Below, piece by piece: positions 1-8,393 of a stretch of 64,000 bases of DNA. The position numbers and the translations under genes were made by a program. The stretch comes from Pantoea cypripedii. GTDB taxonomy: Bacteria > Pseudomonadota > Gammaproteobacteria > Enterobacterales > Enterobacteriaceae. Position 1 is the first letter of the stretch, and each line of letters starts with the position of its first letter. Where the stretch lies: the NCBI RefSeq assembly GCF_011395035.1, contig NZ_CP024768.1:986854-1050853 (forward strand), read 5' to 3'. The notes under the pieces were generated by a model, which was given only the letters and a program-made list of their open reading frames with translations, had not been told where the DNA came from and did not search any database.

Positions 1-1295
1 TGGTGGGTTTGTCCATCCGCGCCCACGATTCCACCACGATCGATGGCAAACAGCACCGGCAGCTTCTGGATCGCCACATCGTGGATCACCTGATCATAGG
101 CACGTTGCAGGAAGGTGGAGTAAATCGCCACAATCGGTTTGTAGCCGCCGATGGCCATCCCGGCAGCGAAGGTTACCGCGTGCTGTTCCGCAATCGCCAC
201 GTCGAAGTATTGCTGCGGGTAGTCACGGGAAAAACCGACCATGCCGGAGCCTTCACGCATCGCCGGGGTGATCGCCATCAAACGGGCGTCATCCGCCGCC
301 ATCTCACACAGCCAGCTGCCAAACACTTTGGAGTAGCTCGGCAAACCACCGGCGCTTTTCGGCAGTGAACCGCTGGCGGGATCAAATTTGGGGACTGCGT
401 GCCAGGTGATCGGATCTTCTTCCGCCGGGGCGTAGCCTTTGCCTTTTTTCGTCATGATGTGCAGGAACTGCGGGCCTTTCAGGTCGCGCATATTCTTCAG
501 CGTACTGACCAGCGCCAGCACATCGTGACCGTCTACCGGGCCGATGTAGTTAAAACCGAGTTCTTCAAACAGCGTACCCGGTACCACCATGCCTTTCAGA
601 TGTTCTTCGGTCCGTTTGACCAGTTCTTTGATCGGCGGCAGGTTGTCCAGCACCCGTTTGCCGCCTTCGCGCAGGCGGGAATAGGTTTTACCGGACAGAA
701 TCTGCGCCAGACGGTTGTTCAGCGCCCCCACGTTCTCGGAGATCGACATCTCGTTGTCGTTGAGGATCACCAGCATATCCGGCTTGATGTCGCCGGCGTG
801 GTTCATGGCTTCAAACGCCATGCCCGCGGTGATCGCACCATCGCCAATGATCGCCGCAGTGCGGCGGCCTTTGCCTTCACGCTCGGCAGCGGCGGCCATA
901 CCGAGGGCAGCGCTGATGGAGGTGGAGGAGTGACCGACGCTCAGTACGTCGTATTCACTTTCTCCGCGCCACGGAAAGGGATGCAGACCATTTTTCTGCC
1001 GGATGGTGCCGATGCGATCGCGGCGTCCGGTCAGAATTTTATGTGGGTAAGCCTGATGGCCGACGTCCCACACCAGATGGTCAAACGGGGTGTTATAAAC
1101 ATAATGCAGCGCCACTGTTAGCTCGACGACGCCCAGACCCGAAGCGAAGTGACCACTGGAGCGGCTGACGCTGTCCAGCAGATACTGACGCAGCTCGTCA
1201 CACAAAGCCGGAAGCTTCTCTTTTGGCAGTAAACGTAATTCCTGTACCGTGCCTGCCAGCGCCAGTGTCGGGTATTTTGCAATATCAAAACTCAT
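1..1295 (-). CDS. dxs: 1-deoxy-D-xylulose-5-phosphate synthase, C-terminal part outside window
   Basis: Condenses pyruvate and glyceraldehyde 3-phosphate to DXP with thiamine diphosphate; first step of the cytosolic MEP isoprenoid pathway and a source of the thiamine and pyridoxal precursor. Reading leftwards from an ATG at 1295 gives MSFDIAKYP, then the TPP-binding stretch GDGAITAGMAFEAMNHAG with the downstream NDNEMSISENVG, and later the transketolase pyrimidine-domain start with AIAEQHAVTFAAG. About 431 of the usual ~620 residues are present; the frame stays open to the left edge. It is the last gene of xseB-ispA-dxs, starting 19 bp after the ispA stop. The open frames on the opposite strand here are shadows. 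Identity is near certain. Confidence 0.97.
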   Translation of the reverse strand, partial: MSFDIAKYPTLALAGTVQELRLLPKEKLPALCDELRQYLLDSVSRSSGHFASGLGVVELTVALHYVYNTPFDHLVWDVGHQAYPHKILTGRRDRIGTIRQKNGLHPFPWRGESEYDVLSVGHSSTSISAALGMAAAAEREGKGRRTAAIIGDGAITAGMAFEAMNHAGDIKPDMLVILNDNEMSISENVGALNNRLAQILSGKTYSRLREGGKRVLDNLPPIKELVKRTEEHLKGMVVPGTLFEELGFNYIGPVDGHDVLALVSTLKNMRDLKGPQFLHIMTKKGKGYAPAEEDPITWHAVPKFDPASGSLPKSAGGLPSYSKVFGSWLCEMAADDARLMAITPAMREGSGMVGFSRDYPQQYFDVAIAEQHAVTFAAGMAIGGYKPIVAIYSTFLQRAYDQVIHDVAIQKLPVLFAIDRGGIVGADGQTH

Positions 1296-1314
1296 CAGAG
1301 ACTCATTATGAAAG

Positions 1315-2214
1315 TTATTTATCGCGTTCAATTATGAAGCTAGCCAGCGCTTGTAATGCTGTGGTGTTGAAAGATTGCGCGGCCAGAATATCCAGCGCGC
1401 CCAGCGCCTCCTGATAGAGGTCCCAGGCTTTTTGACGGGCATTATCCAGCCCCATCAGCGCCGGATAGGTGCTCTTGCCCAGTGCCTCGTCGGCACCCTG
1501 GGTTTTCCCCAGAACGGCGGTATCGCCCACTACATCCAGAATGTCATCCTGGACCTGAAACGCCAGCCCGACAGCATTAGCATACACGTCCAGCACTGGC
1601 AGGGCAGCGCGGCCTTGTTCACCTGCCGTCAGTGCGCCAAGGCGGACTGCGGCGCGAATCAGTGCGCCGGTTTTATGGCGGTGGATCTGCTCCAGTTTCG
1701 CCAGGTCAATGTTTTTGCCTTCAGCGGCAAGATCCAACGCCTGTCCACCGCACATCCCCGCTGCACCACTGGCCTGCGCCAGCTCCGAGATCATGCTAAT
1801 ACGGGCTTCTGCACTGACGCCAGGCATTGGCTGGTCAGCCAGAATTGAAAACGCCAGGGTTTGCAGGGCATCACCAGCGAGAATCGCCGTGTCTTCACCA
1901 TATTTAATATGGCAGGTTGGCTGCCCGCGGCGCAATGCATCGTCATCCATCGCAGGCAGATCGTCATGAATTAAAGAGTAAGCATGGATACATTCAACCG
2001 CCGCAGCGGGCGCATCCAGACTGGCCGGATCGGCCTTGAGCATCTCACCGGTGGCATAAACCAGAAAAGGGCGCAGACGCTTACCGCCTAATAGTGCCCC
2101 ATATTGCATGGCATTCACCAGAGGAGAACTCTGAAAAGGAAGTGGATCTAACAGGCGCGTCAGCGCAAGGTTCACGCGTTCGTGATAGGCGCTCAGCAGT
2201 TCAGGAAAATCCAT
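1315..2214 (-). CDS. ispA: (2E,6E)-farnesyl diphosphate synthase (geranyltranstransferase)
   Basis: Makes farnesyl diphosphate from DMAPP/GPP and IPP in the cytosol, feeding undecaprenyl-PP, quinone side chains and heme O. The 299-residue length equals the E. coli enzyme. The first Asp-rich motif is DDLPAMDDD at about residues 84-92 and the second is the QDDILD stretch near residue 224; the GGKRLRP substrate motif is at about 43-49. It sits between xseB and dxs: its ATG overlaps the xseB TGA by one base (TGATG), which argues for translational coupling, and dxs follows after 19 bp. Operon order is the same as in E. coli. Confidence 0.97.
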   Translation of the reverse strand: MDFPELLSAYHERVNLALTRLLDPLPFQSSPLVNAMQYGALLGGKRLRPFLVYATGEMLKADPASLDAPAAAVECIHAYSLIHDDLPAMDDDALRRGQPTCHIKYGEDTAILAGDALQTLAFSILADQPMPGVSAEARISMISELAQASGAAGMCGGQALDLAAEGKNIDLAKLEQIHRHKTGALIRAAVRLGALTAGEQGRAALPVLDVYANAVGLAFQVQDDILDVVGDTAVLGKTQGADEALGKSTYPALMGLDNARQKAWDLYQEALGALDILAAQSFNTTALQALASFIIERDK

Positions 2215-2456
2215 CAGTTATCTTCCGGGGTAAAAGGGGCAAGCGCAGCGTCTTTATCATCGCTGAGCAAAATCTGCACGCGCTGCTCTGCCTGTTGCAG
2301 AGTTTGCTGACCACTACGTGCCAGTTGAACGCCGCGTTCAAATTCTTTCAGCGCCTCTTCCAGCGGCAGCTCACCACTCTCCAGGCGGCTGACGATCTGT
2401 TCCAGCTGCTGTATTGCGCTTTCAAAACTGGCGGGCGCTTCGGCTTTTTTCGGCAT
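2214..2456 (-). CDS. xseB: Exodeoxyribonuclease VII small subunit
   Basis: Small subunit that coats the XseA catalytic subunit to form exonuclease VII, which degrades single-stranded DNA in both directions during repair. The protein is 80 residues, the normal length, mainly charged amphipathic helix with the family core FESAIQQLEQIV followed by LESGELPLEEAL. It is the first gene of xseB-ispA-dxs and is divergent from thiI; the 235 bp between them must hold the promoters for both. No unusual features. Confidence 0.96.
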   Translation of the reverse strand: MPKKAEAPASFESAIQQLEQIVSRLESGELPLEEALKEFERGVQLARSGQQTLQQAEQRVQILLSDDKDAALAPFTPEDN

Positions 2457-2691
2457 AATCAGTGTCGACTCACAGGTTGGGACATCATCTTGCAGTCGGT
2501 CATGGTAGCCGACGAGGATTAATTAGCAAAATAATGAATGTGACTGCGGTTGCAGAAGCAGTCACCTGACAAAGGTGATATACTCTCGCGCCTCGGATGC
2601 GGGCGCTCCTGCTCAACCCGCAATTACATGATTTTAACAGCTAAGTGCCGATGGTTTTAGCACTTATTTGCCCAAACGAACCTGTGTCGCC

Positions 2692-4140
2692 ATGAAGTTT
2701 ATCATCAAGCTCTTCCCCGAAATCACCATCAAGAGTCAGTCGGTGCGACTGCGCTTTATCAAGATTCTGACCGGGAACATTCGTAACATTCTTCGTACTC
2801 TGGATGATGACATCGCCGTTGTACGCCACTGGGACCATATCGTGGTACGGGCGAAGAATGAGTCGCTGCGCGAAACGGTGGTTGCCGAGCTGACGCGCAT
2901 TCCCGGCATTCATCATGTGCTGGCGGTGGAAGATCATGAATACACCGACATGCATAACATTTTCGAACAGACGCTGGCGCTGTATCGTGACCGTCTCGAA
3001 GGTAAAAGCTTTTGTGTGCGTGTGAAGCGTCGTGGCAAACACGATTTTAGCTCACAGGACGTGGAGCGTTATGTTGGCGGCGGTCTTAACCAGCATATCG
3101 AAACCGCGCGCGTGCAGCTGAATCACCCGGATGAAACGGTCAACCTGGAAATTGATAACGATCGTCTGTTGCTGATCACCGGCCGTTATGAAGGGCTGGG
3201 CGGTTTCCCGATTGGTACCCAGGAAGATGTGCTGTCGCTGATTTCCGGTGGCTTTGACTCCGGCGTCTCCAGCTACATGCTGATGCGTCGTGGCTGCCGC
3301 GTGCATTATTGCTTCTTCAATCTCGGCGGTGCGGCGCATGAAATTGGCGTGCGCCAGGTGGCACATTATCTGTGGCAGCGCTTTGGTCGTTCGCATCGCG
3401 TGCGTTTTGTCGCCATCAATTTTGAACCGGTGGTAGGCGAAATTCTGGAGAAGGTGGATGACGGCCAGATGGGTGTGGTGCTGAAACGCATGATGGTGCG
3501 TGCCGCGTCGATGGTGGCTGAACGTTACGGCGTACAGGCGCTGGTCACCGGCGAAGCGCTGGGCCAGGTATCGAGCCAGACGCTGACCAACCTGCGTTTG
3601 ATCGACAACGCCTCTGATACGCTGATTCTGCGTCCGCTGATTTCCCACGACAAAGAGCACATCATCAAACTGGCGCGTGAAATTGGCACCGAAGATTTTG
3701 CCCGCACCATGCCGGAATATTGTGGCGTGATTTCGAAAAGCCCGACGGTAAAAGCGGTGAAGGCGAAGATCGAAGCGGAAGAACAGCATTTCGATTTTGC
3801 CATTCTCGATCGTGTGGTGCAGGAAGCGAGCAACGTTGATATCCGCGACATCGCCGAACAGACGGATGAAGAAGTGGTGGAAGTGGAGACGGTGGTGTCA
3901 TTTACCGCCAATGACGTGGTGCTGGATATTCGCTCGATTGATGAACAGGATGACACCCCACTGGCGCTGGAAGGGGTGGAGGTGAAATCACTGCCGTTCT
4001 ACAAGCTCAGCACCCAGTTTGGCGATCTTGACCAGAGCAAAACCTGGTTGTTGTATTGCGATCGCGGCGTAATGAGCCGTTTGCAGGCGCTGTATCTGCA
4101 TGAGCAGGGCTTTAAAAATGTGAAGGTTTATCGCCCATAA
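2692..4140 (+). CDS. thiI: tRNA 4-thiouridine synthase / thiamine biosynthesis sulfurtransferase
   Basis: Transfers sulfur from IscS persulfide to U8 of tRNA and to ThiS for thiazole synthesis. The start is the ATG at 2692 (MKFIIKLFPEITIKS), giving 482 residues, the E. coli length; the frame extends 8 codons further upstream but that extension is not conserved. Order: N-terminal ferredoxin-like and THUMP domains (about 1-165), PP-loop SGGFDSG near 184, then a C-terminal rhodanese domain. Cys456 (LLYCDRG) is the persulfide cysteine and the PEYCGVISK cysteine near 344 is its disulfide partner in E. coli; both are present, so both activities should be intact. Divergent from xseB; followed by a palindromic repeat. 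Confidence 0.97.
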   Translation: MKFIIKLFPEITIKSQSVRLRFIKILTGNIRNILRTLDDDIAVVRHWDHIVVRAKNESLRETVVAELTRIPGIHHVLAVEDHEYTDMHNIFEQTLALYRDRLEGKSFCVRVKRRGKHDFSSQDVERYVGGGLNQHIETARVQLNHPDETVNLEIDNDRLLLITGRYEGLGGFPIGTQEDVLSLISGGFDSGVSSYMLMRRGCRVHYCFFNLGGAAHEIGVRQVAHYLWQRFGRSHRVRFVAINFEPVVGEILEKVDDGQMGVVLKRMMVRAASMVAERYGVQALVTGEALGQVSSQTLTNLRLIDNASDTLILRPLISHDKEHIIKLAREIGTEDFARTMPEYCGVISKSPTVKAVKAKIEAEEQHFDFAILDRVVQEASNVDIRDIAEQTDEEVVEVETVVSFTANDVVLDIRSIDEQDDTPLALEGVEVKSLPFYKLSTQFGDLDQSKTWLLYCDRGVMSRLQALYLHEQGFKNVKVYRP

Positions 4141-4156
4141 GGTCGATATACCTTCT

Positions 4157-4225
4157 GTAGCGGCGCGATTTATCGCGCGGTTTTTAGCGCATTCAATAAA
4201 ACCGCGCAATAAATTGCGCCGCTAC
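4157..4225. repeat. Intergenic palindromic repeat, full copy 1 (REP/BIME-like)
   Basis: A 69-bp imperfect inverted repeat fills the thiI-yajL gap. The outer ends are GTAGCGGC and its complement GCCGCTAC. Each arm contains its own near-palindrome: GCGCGATTTATCGCGC on the left and GCGCAATAAATTGCGC on the right. A second full copy lies at 60410-60466 and a left-half copy at 53122-53147. As RNA it would form a long hairpin between two convergent genes, so a transcription-end or mRNA-stabilising role is plausible but is inference. Confidence 0.85.
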
Positions 4226-4233
4226 GGGGTTGG

Positions 4234-4836
4234 TTATTCAAATTCCTGATAATTATAAATCCCGGCCGCCAGCACCAGCTGTGACGCCACTTCGCGCGCC
4301 TTGTCCTTATCGACCAGCAAATCAATCAGCTTCAGCGCAAAATCAATCGATGTACCCGGCCCCTGGCTGGTCAGCAGATTGACGCGCGGGTCCCACACTA
4401 CCCGACGCTCCATCCATTTCCCTTCCGGGATGGTCTCTTTCAGACCGGGAAAGCCGGTCATATTCCCCACCGGAAACAGATCATGTGGCACCAGCACCGT
4501 GCCAGGTGCGGCGCAAATCGCGGCGACAATCCGGCCAGAGAGGTGAAACTGGCGCACGGTTTCCACCAGCAACGGACTGTCGCGAAAGGTTTCTGCCCCT
4601 TTTAAACCGCCCGGCAGGACGATGGCGGCAAAATCATTATCCGCCACTTCCACTAACGGCGCGTCGGCCAGCAGGCGTACGCCACGCGAGCAGACGATTT
4701 CCCGGCTGCCATCGCTTTCGACACTGGCGGTGGTGACCTGCAAACCGCCACGCACCAACAAATCGATAGTGGTGACCGCTTCGGTCTCTTCACTGCCATG
4801 TGCCAGGCAAACCAGAACCGATGCGTTCGTGCTCAT
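4234..4836 (-). CDS. yajL: Protein YajL, DJ-1/PfpI family chaperone-like protein
   Basis: Cytosolic DJ-1 homologue; in E. coli it protects against oxidative and carbonyl stress, with a debated protein deglycase activity. The protein is 200 residues (E. coli 196). The nucleophilic cysteine is Cys108 in the elbow motif AAICAAPGT, with the conserved acidic residue in the N-terminal GSEETEAV. Translation begins at 4836 (MSTNASVLVCLAHGSEE), which lies inside the upstream gene panE: the two overlap by 47 bp, so they are co-transcribed and probably translationally coupled. Confidence 0.95.
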   Translation of the reverse strand: MSTNASVLVCLAHGSEETEAVTTIDLLVRGGLQVTTASVESDGSREIVCSRGVRLLADAPLVEVADNDFAAIVLPGGLKGAETFRDSPLLVETVRQFHLSGRIVAAICAAPGTVLVPHDLFPVGNMTGFPGLKETIPEGKWMERRVVWDPRVNLLTSQGPGTSIDFALKLIDLLVDKDKAREVASQLVLAAGIYNYQEFE

Positions 4837-5710
4837 ATTGGGACTCCTTGCGTTTAATCAGATCGTACAAACGGGTGTTCTCCGGCACTGCGATGCCCTG
4901 CGCCCGCGCGCGGCGCAGCAGGTAGCCGGTGATGTAATCAATTTCGGTCTGACGTTGTGCGCGTACATCCTGCAACATCGATGAGACGTTGGCGGCGGTG
5001 GTGTCGATCACGTCATAGATAATGTCGCGTAGATTATCGACCGCAATATGATGGCCTTCACGCTCCATCACCCAGGCGATTTCTTCACACAACCCGGCGA
5101 TCTGCTCAGGATAAGCGCGCAGCGCGCCATTCTGGCAATCGTGTTCCACCGTCATCGGATTGATCACGCAGTTCACCGCCAGCTTGCGCCAGCAGGCGGC
5201 GGCAATGTTGTTATGCCAGGCGACATCAGGCAGGGCCTGATGGAGGATATCGGCGATATCGCTTAGAGCCTCACTCTCACGGCTGGCAGGGCCGATGTGG
5301 GTTATGCCCTGCGCCACATGTTTGATCACCGTACCATCGCGCATCGCGGCATGGGTGGTAATGCCGCGCAGCAGCGGTTGCTGGAGATCTTTCAGCTCAT
5401 CCAGGGTGCCCATGCCATTGTGCAGCAGCAGAACCGGTGCATGGGCAGGCAGCACGCTTTGCAGATTCTTCACTGCCGGTGAAACCTGTGGTGCTTTCAA
5501 CGTCACCAGCAATAACTGGCTCTCCGCCAGAAACAGTGGGTCATTGGCGATAAACGTGTGGTTGCTGACCTGTCCTTCTGGATCGACAACATTGACCGAA
5601 CAATAAGGTTGCGGTACCCGCAACCAGCCCTGAACATCATGTCCCTGGCGTGCGAGAGCGGCGAGCCAAATCTGACCCAGGGCGCCGCAACCCAACACGG
5701 TAATTTTCAT
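4790..5710 (-). CDS. panE: 2-dehydropantoate 2-reductase (ketopantoate reductase)
   Basis: NADPH-dependent reduction of ketopantoate to pantoate in the pantothenate/CoA pathway. Starting at the ATG at 5710 (MKITVLGCGALGQIW) gives 306 residues (E. coli 303); the longer open frame upstream is not conserved. The N-terminal GCGALG is the dinucleotide-binding loop, and the ACWRKLAVNCVINPMT stretch holds the catalytic lysine and the conserved asparagines. Overlaps yajL by 47 bp and is divergent from yajQ. Confidence 0.96.
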   Translation of the reverse strand: MKITVLGCGALGQIWLAALARQGHDVQGWLRVPQPYCSVNVVDPEGQVSNHTFIANDPLFLAESQLLLVTLKAPQVSPAVKNLQSVLPAHAPVLLLHNGMGTLDELKDLQQPLLRGITTHAAMRDGTVIKHVAQGITHIGPASRESEALSDIADILHQALPDVAWHNNIAAACWRKLAVNCVINPMTVEHDCQNGALRAYPEQIAGLCEEIAWVMEREGHHIAVDNLRDIIYDVIDTTAANVSSMLQDVRAQRQTEIDYITGYLLRRARAQGIAVPENTRLYDLIKRKESQYEHERIGSGLPGTWQ

Positions 5711-5836
5711 ATTGCCTCCCGCTGGCGGGTTATTGTTTTTACACTCACCATCAATTATAGCTTTCGGTGTAGCGTGTTTTATTCGCGTGACAAGACGCGT
5801 ATTATGCATGTCACTTTAGCGTCAGGAGAAGACAAG

Positions 5837-6328
5837 ATGCCATCTTTCGATATCGTTTCCGAAGTCGAACTGCAGGAAGTCCGTAATGCGGTGGAAAATG
5901 CCAGCCGTGAACTGTCTACCCGTTTTGATTTCCGTAACGTCAGCGCCAGCATTGAGCTGAACGAAAAGAATGAGACCATCAAAATCACCACGGAGTCTGA
6001 TTTTCAGGTCAAACAGCTGGTGGATATTTTAAGAGAAAAACTGCTGAAGCGCGGGATTGAAGGGGCGGCGATTGAAGTCCCGGAAGAGATCGAGCACAGC
6101 GGCAAAAGCTGGAGCGTCGAAGCCAAACTGAAAAAAGGCATCGAAAGCGACGTAGCGAAGAAGCTGGTTAAGCTGATTAAAGACAGCAAACTCAAAGTGC
6201 AGACCCAGATTCAGGGTGATGAACTGCGCGTGACCGGTAAGTCGCGTGACGATCTGCAAGGCGCGATGGCACTGGTGCGCGGTGGCAACCTCGGCCAGCC
6301 TTTCCAGTTCAAAAACTTCCGCGATTAA
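5837..6328 (+). CDS. yajQ: YajQ family nucleotide-binding protein
   Basis: Small cytosolic protein of two ferredoxin-like folds. Family members bind nucleic acids or nucleotides, and the Xanthomonas homologue binds cyclic di-GMP; the E. coli role is unclear. Start chosen at 5837 (MPSFDIVSEVELQEV) behind AGGAG, giving exactly the 163 residues of the E. coli protein; the in-frame extension upstream is not conserved. Its stop codon overlaps by 3-4 bases the stop of the convergent sigma-54 regulator gene. Confidence 0.95.
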   Translation: MPSFDIVSEVELQEVRNAVENASRELSTRFDFRNVSASIELNEKNETIKITTESDFQVKQLVDILREKLLKRGIEGAAIEVPEEIEHSGKSWSVEAKLKKGIESDVAKKLVKLIKDSKLKVQTQIQGDELRVTGKSRDDLQGAMALVRGGNLGQPFQFKNFRD

Positions 6329-8115
6329 TCGCGTTTGTCGCGTGCAGCACGACGATACAGCGTGCTGCGCGCGATACCTAACGCCTCGGCGGTTTTGCTG
6401 ATATTGCCGTTAAAGCGTTGCAGCGTAGCGGCGATCAACCGCTCATCATGACTTTGCCTGTCCTCAGCTACCGGAGCTGTCCGGCGGTATTCGGCGGGCA
6501 AATGCACTTCACTGACTTCCTCCCCTTCATCCGCCAGCGCCAGTAACACGCGCAGCAGGCTGCGTAGCTGACGAACATTGCCCGGCCAGGGTAGCTGTGC
6601 CAGTGACGCCAGCAGCGCGGGTGCCAGCTGAATGTCGCGTTCTCCGCCTCCCAGTTCAAGCCACAGGCGGTGAATGAACCCCGATAAATCCGGCCATTCA
6701 CGTAATGGTGGGATGGTCATGGAGAATTCCTGCAGGCGATACAGTAAATCTTCCCGGAACTCACCTTCAGCAACGCGTTGCGCCAAATCACGATGGGTGG
6801 CGCAAATCACCGCAAAGTTTACTGGCCAGCTGCGGCTGGAACCCAGCGGCGCGACTTCTTTTTCCTGCAACACCCGCAGCAGACGGGTTTGCAGTGCCAG
6901 CGGCATATCGCCAATTTCGTCGAGGAACAGCACGCCGCCATCGGCTTCACGGATTTTACCGATATAGCCATTTTTACCCGCCCCGGTAAACGCGCCAGGC
7001 TGATAGCCAAATAATTCGGACTCAATCAGCGACTCCGGGATGGCGGCACAGTTGATGGCAACAAATTTGCCCTCACGCCAGCGACTCTGCTGATGTAACG
7101 CCCGGCTGACATACTCCTTGCCGCTGCCGGTTTCACCGTGAATACACAATGAAACCCCGGCATTCAGCAGGCGCACCATTTTTTCGCCGTCGCGACGCAG
7201 CGAGAAGGGCAGGTCACTCTGTGGATCAGCCGGCGTGGCAAAATGGGTGCGGTGTGGCGCGCGCAGGCGGAAGTACCAGCTCTGCGCGCCATAATTCAGC
7301 GCTAGCGGAATGATGTTGGCAGCCTGCTCCTGCTGCGGGAACAGCTGCTGGAAAGTCAGAGAGCCGAGCTGCTCCGCACTGAGTGTCAGTTCACGCATGG
7401 CCAGGCGATTGGCGGCCATCAGGACGTTGTCGGAAAACACCAGCAGCAGTTCGTCGCTGGTATCAATGCCCTGCGGTTGCCGATGCAGACTCATCAGCCA
7501 CTGCTGCGGGTGCAGGCTCTGCTTTACCCACAGATACTCGATTTGTTTCGCGGCAGCTTTTACCCAACCGAAGGTTTGCGGGTGAGGGAAGTGGGCCGGG
7601 CCGGAGATATCCAGCACGCCCGCAATCTGACCATTGGGCATCTGCAGCGGCATGGCGGCGCAATACAGCCCCTGATTGCGCGTCAGGAAGTGCTGATGAC
7701 CATCGATTTCGCAGCCGTCGTCAATCGCCAGCGCGGTGCCGATGGCATTGGTGCCGCGTCCGCATTCGCTCCATAAATTGCCGGGAGCCAGCGCATAACG
7801 TTGCGCTTTTTCCATCGATTGCATATCGCCAAAGGTATGCAGCACCATGCCGCTGGCATCAGAGAGAATCACCACCGATTGCATTTCTGCCATCTTCTGC
7901 GCCAGCTGTTTGATCACCGGCTGGGCAAACTGCTGTAACCCAAGATTACTCGCCAGCAGGTCCGCCAGTTCGCCCTGGCGTACACGGGGAAAATCATCAG
8001 CGGTGCGATCAAGACCGTAAAGCTGGCTGCGAAACCAGGAATCGCTCAGAAGCGGAGTGGAGTCTGCGGCTGGTGCAATCGCGGCGGATGAATTTCCCTG
8101 CATTGGTAACCTCAT
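6325..8115 (-). CDS. Sigma-54-dependent Fis-family activator, AcoR type
   Basis: Enhancer-binding activator for RNA polymerase sigma-54. The 596 residues show an N-terminal GAF-type sensor region (about 60-200, with ECGRGTNAIG), an AAA+ domain with Walker A GETGSGKE at 327-334, the sigma-54 contact loop GAFTGA at 374-379 and Walker B VLFLDE at 395-400, and a Fis-type helix-turn-helix at the C-terminus (NISKTAEALGIARSTLYRR). All parts needed for activation are present. It is divergent from the aldehyde and alcohol dehydrogenase genes, which have a -24/-12 promoter, so it almost certainly activates them. The effector is unknown; an alcohol, aldehyde or acetoin is likely from the family. Start may be the ATG at 8115 or the one four codons later. 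Not part of the E. coli K-12 gene order. Confidence 0.9.
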   Translation of the reverse strand: MRLPMQGNSSAAIAPAADSTPLLSDSWFRSQLYGLDRTADDFPRVRQGELADLLASNLGLQQFAQPVIKQLAQKMAEMQSVVILSDASGMVLHTFGDMQSMEKAQRYALAPGNLWSECGRGTNAIGTALAIDDGCEIDGHQHFLTRNQGLYCAAMPLQMPNGQIAGVLDISGPAHFPHPQTFGWVKAAAKQIEYLWVKQSLHPQQWLMSLHRQPQGIDTSDELLLVFSDNVLMAANRLAMRELTLSAEQLGSLTFQQLFPQQEQAANIIPLALNYGAQSWYFRLRAPHRTHFATPADPQSDLPFSLRRDGEKMVRLLNAGVSLCIHGETGSGKEYVSRALHQQSRWREGKFVAINCAAIPESLIESELFGYQPGAFTGAGKNGYIGKIREADGGVLFLDEIGDMPLALQTRLLRVLQEKEVAPLGSSRSWPVNFAVICATHRDLAQRVAEGEFREDLLYRLQEFSMTIPPLREWPDLSGFIHRLWLELGGGERDIQLAPALLASLAQLPWPGNVRQLRSLLRVLLALADEGEEVSEVHLPAEYRRTAPVAEDRQSHDERLIAATLQRFNGNISKTAEALGIARSTLYRRAARDKRD

Positions 8116-8127
8116 GCCTTAGCAAAG

Positions 8128-8177
8128 TGTTGCGACATTGTAGCTATTTGGTTTTTGTGGTGTTGCGATATGCAACA
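8128..8177. promoter_or_regulatory. Candidate upstream activator sites of the AcoR-type regulator
   Basis: Between the divergent regulator and dehydrogenase genes lies the perfect dyad TGTTGCGATATGCAACA (arms TGTTGC and GCAACA, 5-bp spacer) at 8161-8177. A related half-site TGTTGCGACAT starts at 8128, in the same orientation 33 bp away, about three helical turns. Their placement 110-160 bp upstream of the -24/-12 promoter fits enhancer sites for a sigma-54 activator. Binding by this regulator is inferred from position only. Confidence 0.55.
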
Positions 8178-8285
8178 CAGATGGCGATTTTTACCGCACT
8201 ATCCCCTGCGCTCGTCAGGGGTAATCCGTTTATAACCGACTGATTAACATTATCATTTTTTAGATTATCGCAAACTAAAAAAAAC

Positions 8286-8301
8286 TGGCACGCCTGCTGC
8301 A
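8286..8301 (+). promoter_or_regulatory. Sigma-54 (-24/-12) promoter of the aldehyde/alcohol dehydrogenase operon
   Basis: TGGCACGCCTGCTGCA keeps the invariant GG, 10-base spacing and GC of a sigma-54 promoter; only the first T of the -12 TTGC is changed to C. It is 93 bp upstream of the aldehyde dehydrogenase start, on the correct strand and downstream of the candidate activator dyads. Confidence 0.8.
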
Positions 8302-8393
8302 ATAACCTCTCCGGCAGCGGGCTGTTCAACCTGTGACCCTCAGGTTGCCGCTGCCAGCTCCAGAACATCTGACCCTACATTAAGGAGTTTGCG

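Noticed and set aside
399..1121. 240-codon open frame on the plus strand
   Set aside because: It lies wholly antisense to dxs, whose motifs are unmistakable, and its His/Arg/Gln-rich translation resembles no protein family.
8128..8144. First TGTTGCGACAT as a full activator dyad
   Set aside because: Its right half (TGTAGC) does not pair with the left arm, so only the half-site is claimed.
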